From an uncultured Collinsella sp. (lineage in GTDB: Bacteria; Actinomycetota; Coriobacteriia; Coriobacteriales; Coriobacteriaceae): a stretch of 22,924 bases of DNA. Positions 21,591-22,924 of the stretch are shown here, piece after piece. The stretch spans positions 1 through 22,924 of the forward strand of contig CABUHI010000024.1 in NCBI GenBank assembly GCA_902491345.1. The letters are read 5' to 3'. Position 1 is the stretch's first letter. Each line of letters starts with the position of its first letter. Both the position numbers and the translations under genes were made by a program. Below the pieces are notes generated by a model. It saw only the letters and a list, made by a program, of their open reading frames with translations, made no database searches and was not told where the DNA came from.

Positions 21591-22673
21591 CTATCGCACG
21601 AAGTACCAGGGGCTTTCCTGTACGGTGGGTTCCAGCGTAATGCCGGTGCGTTCTTTAAACAGATCCATGTCCTGAGATTTTTCGGTCCACCACGCGTTGG
21701 GCTTAAAGGTCATGCTCTCAATGACATGACCGACAAACACACTGTTGCGCAGCTTGGAAAAGTCGGTGTTCATAATCAGGATGGACGCGAGCACCAACAC
21801 GATGCCCAGGACTTTAATCGCGCCGGCGGGCTCGGCGTAGACACCAATGCCCACCAGTACGGTGACGACCGTCTCGAAAGACATTACGACGGGAACTTTC
21901 GATGTCTCGAGCCCCATGGACAGACCCTGCATATATAAGATGTAAGCAACGGCTGTGGGGATGAGTCCAAAGCCAAGGAACAGCAGCAGCAGCTGTGGCG
22001 ACATTGCCGCGGCGACATCCGGCCACGGAGCCGCGATAGCTGCCATAACCGCACCGCCAAAAACAAAGCCCCAAAACGTGACAGCCAGCGGGTGGACCGT
22101 CTTGGTTGCTATTCGGCTAAACACCGCGAGCGACGCACCACAAAGGCCTGCAATCACGCCCGACGTGACGCCCCAAACCGAAAAATGAAAACCGGAAAGG
22201 TCGCCATTGGTCACTGCAAGCACGCAGCCTACGATGTTAAAGACAATGGCAACGAGCTTGTTGGGGGTCACGTCCTCGCGATAAAGCAGGCGGCCGAGCA
22301 TGACGCCAAACACCGGCGAGGTGTAGAGCAGCACCGAGGCCGTGGACATGCCCACCTCGCCCATGCACTCGTAATAACAGGTGTTGGCGGCGGCCAAACC
22401 GACGATGCCGACAAGCGCACAGGGAACAAGCTCTTTAGGGCTTGCCTTGAACAGGGCCAGCGGACCCTGAGCCACGGTAGACCCCTCACCCGGACGGCAG
22501 CCCATAAACATCAGGACCGGCGCCAAGATAAGCGCTCCGACCAACAAGCGAAAGGCAGCCATGCTCTGGGACGAAACGCCCATGGCCGAGATGCCGTTTA
22601 CAAAGATTCCGATGCTGCCCCACATAAGCGCGGCGATCAGCACCAGCACATAGCCCAGATTGCTTTTCTTCAA
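21591..22673 (-). CDS. EamA/DMT-family transporter
   Basis: The 360-aa product has ten predicted hydrophobic spans in two EamA repeats (about residues 5-145 and 170-300), with ALMWGSIGIFV near the start, LLYTSPVFGVMLGRLLYRE at the end of repeat 1 and PVVMSFETVVTVLVGIGVYAE near the end of repeat 2. EamA proteins usually export or import amino acids and small metabolites. A soluble tail of about 50 residues after the last span (KLRNSVFVGHV to WYFVR) is unusual. I choose the TTG at 22673, since GAGGAGG (22679-22685) lies 5 nt before it; the GTG at 22709 has no ribosome site. A TATAACGAC operator-like site upstream ties it to the PTS regulon. Exporting the freed amine (for example lysine) is an inference. 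Confidence 0.85.
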   Translation of the reverse strand: MKKSNLGYVLVLIAALMWGSIGIFVNGISAMGVSSQSMAAFRLLVGALILAPVLMFMGCRPGEGSTVAQGPLALFKASPKELVPCALVGIVGLAAANTCYYECMGEVGMSTASVLLYTSPVFGVMLGRLLYREDVTPNKLVAIVFNIVGCVLAVTNGDLSGFHFSVWGVTSGVIAGLCGASLAVFSRIATKTVHPLAVTFWGFVFGGAVMAAIAAPWPDVAAAMSPQLLLLFLGFGLIPTAVAYILYMQGLSMGLETSKVPVVMSFETVVTVLVGIGVYAEPAGAIKVLGIVLVLASILIMNTDFSKLRNSVFVGHVIESMTFKPNAWWTEKSQDMDLFKERTGITLEPTVQESPWYFVR

Positions 22674-22710
22674 CGCAGCCTCCTCGGTATTGTTTCCAAT
22701 ATGTTTCACA

Positions 22711-22741
22711 CTACGTTATAGTCGTTATATACATTTTTCAA
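22711..22741 (-). promoter_or_regulatory. Operator/promoter region of the EamA gene
   Basis: CGTTATA is repeated at 22714-22720 and 22723-22729. Read on the minus strand this gives TATATAACGACTATAACGTA, matching the AACGTCTTATACGTT palindrome before the PTS operon at 11 of 15 positions. TTGAAA (22736-22741) could be a -35, with TATAAC (22715-22720) as a -10 at a short 15-nt spacing. Confidence 0.5.
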
Positions 22742-22787
22742 GACACAAATCGGCGAGCGGAAAAATCTGCTCCCCACATACTCATTG

Positions 22788-22860
22788 GGTAGTCATTGGG
22801 GACGCACTTAAATGACTGGTCATTCAAGAACGCCCCCCAACGACTAGGACTGTCCCCAAC
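22788..22860. repeat. Imperfect palindromic intergenic element (GGGGACGCACTTAAATGAC)
   Basis: GGGGACGCACTTAAATGAC pairs imperfectly with GTCATTCAAGAACGCCCCC, flanked by AGTCATTGGGG and CCCCAACGACT. GGACTGTCCCC follows. The last 180 nt of the window hold no gene that I can support. Confidence 0.5.
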
Positions 22861-22924
22861 TGCCGGCAGAGACGATATGAGCAGGACATAAAAACATTGA
22901 GAGCCCCTGCTGCATGAAAGACCG

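Noticed and set aside
22674..22709. GTG start for the EamA transporter at 22709
   Set aside because: No ribosome site lies before it, and it abuts the operator-like region; GAGGAGG sits 5 nt before the TTG at 22673.

Overview
The window looks like chromosomal DNA of a high-GC gut actinobacterium of the Coriobacteriia, most likely Collinsella or a close relative. This rests on codon and base composition, the PreP-like insulinase, the E111-type MetA, mannose-family PTS genes next to FrlB-like SIS proteins, and many short palindromic intergenic repeats of a kind I associate with Collinsella. The genus is an inference; there is no rRNA in the window. I see no tRNA, rRNA, CRISPR array, transposase or integrase.

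Layout. 1-1110: two unrecognised small genes, divergently placed. 1208-2674 (-): a Schlafen/AlbA_2-type ATP-binding regulator whose promoter lies between two clusters of TATCTCTC/AGAGATA repeats. 2990-3160: a large nested inverted repeat. 3298-6342 (+): an M16C (PreP-like) metalloprotease with its terminator. 6427-6567: a duplicated hairpin. 6736-7321 (+): a HicA/HicB toxin-antitoxin pair. 7443-8039 (+) and 8063-8989 (-): convergent 5-formyl-THF cyclo-ligase and MetA. 9200-10177 (+): an L-2-hydroxyacid dehydrogenase of the LDH/L-HicDH family with an altered active-site residue, then a strong terminator.

10310-14158 (-): recQ, a GntR/UTRA regulator 2 nt after it, and an FrlB-like SIS deglycase. 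14532-17463 (-): a second GntR/UTRA regulator, a YitT-family membrane protein and a HAD phosphatase. 17624-21408 (-): an apparent operon of a mannose-family PTS (fused IIAB, IIC, IID) and a second FrlB-like SIS protein, closed by a strong terminator. 21591-22673 (-): an EamA/DMT transporter.

The main functional theme is uptake and cleavage of glycated amines (Amadori or Heyns compounds). By family logic, the PTS would import and phosphorylate a sugar-amine such as glucoselysine or fructoselysine, and the two SIS proteins would cleave the phosphorylated adducts to sugar phosphate plus free amine, as in Salmonella gfr and E. coli frl. A shared operator-like motif built on TATAACGTC (or TATAACGAC) lies upstream of the second GntR gene, the PTS operon and the EamA transporter. 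This suggests one regulon in which the EamA protein might export the released amine. A different 23-bp repeated operator lies in front of the first SIS gene. Substrates cannot be read from sequence.
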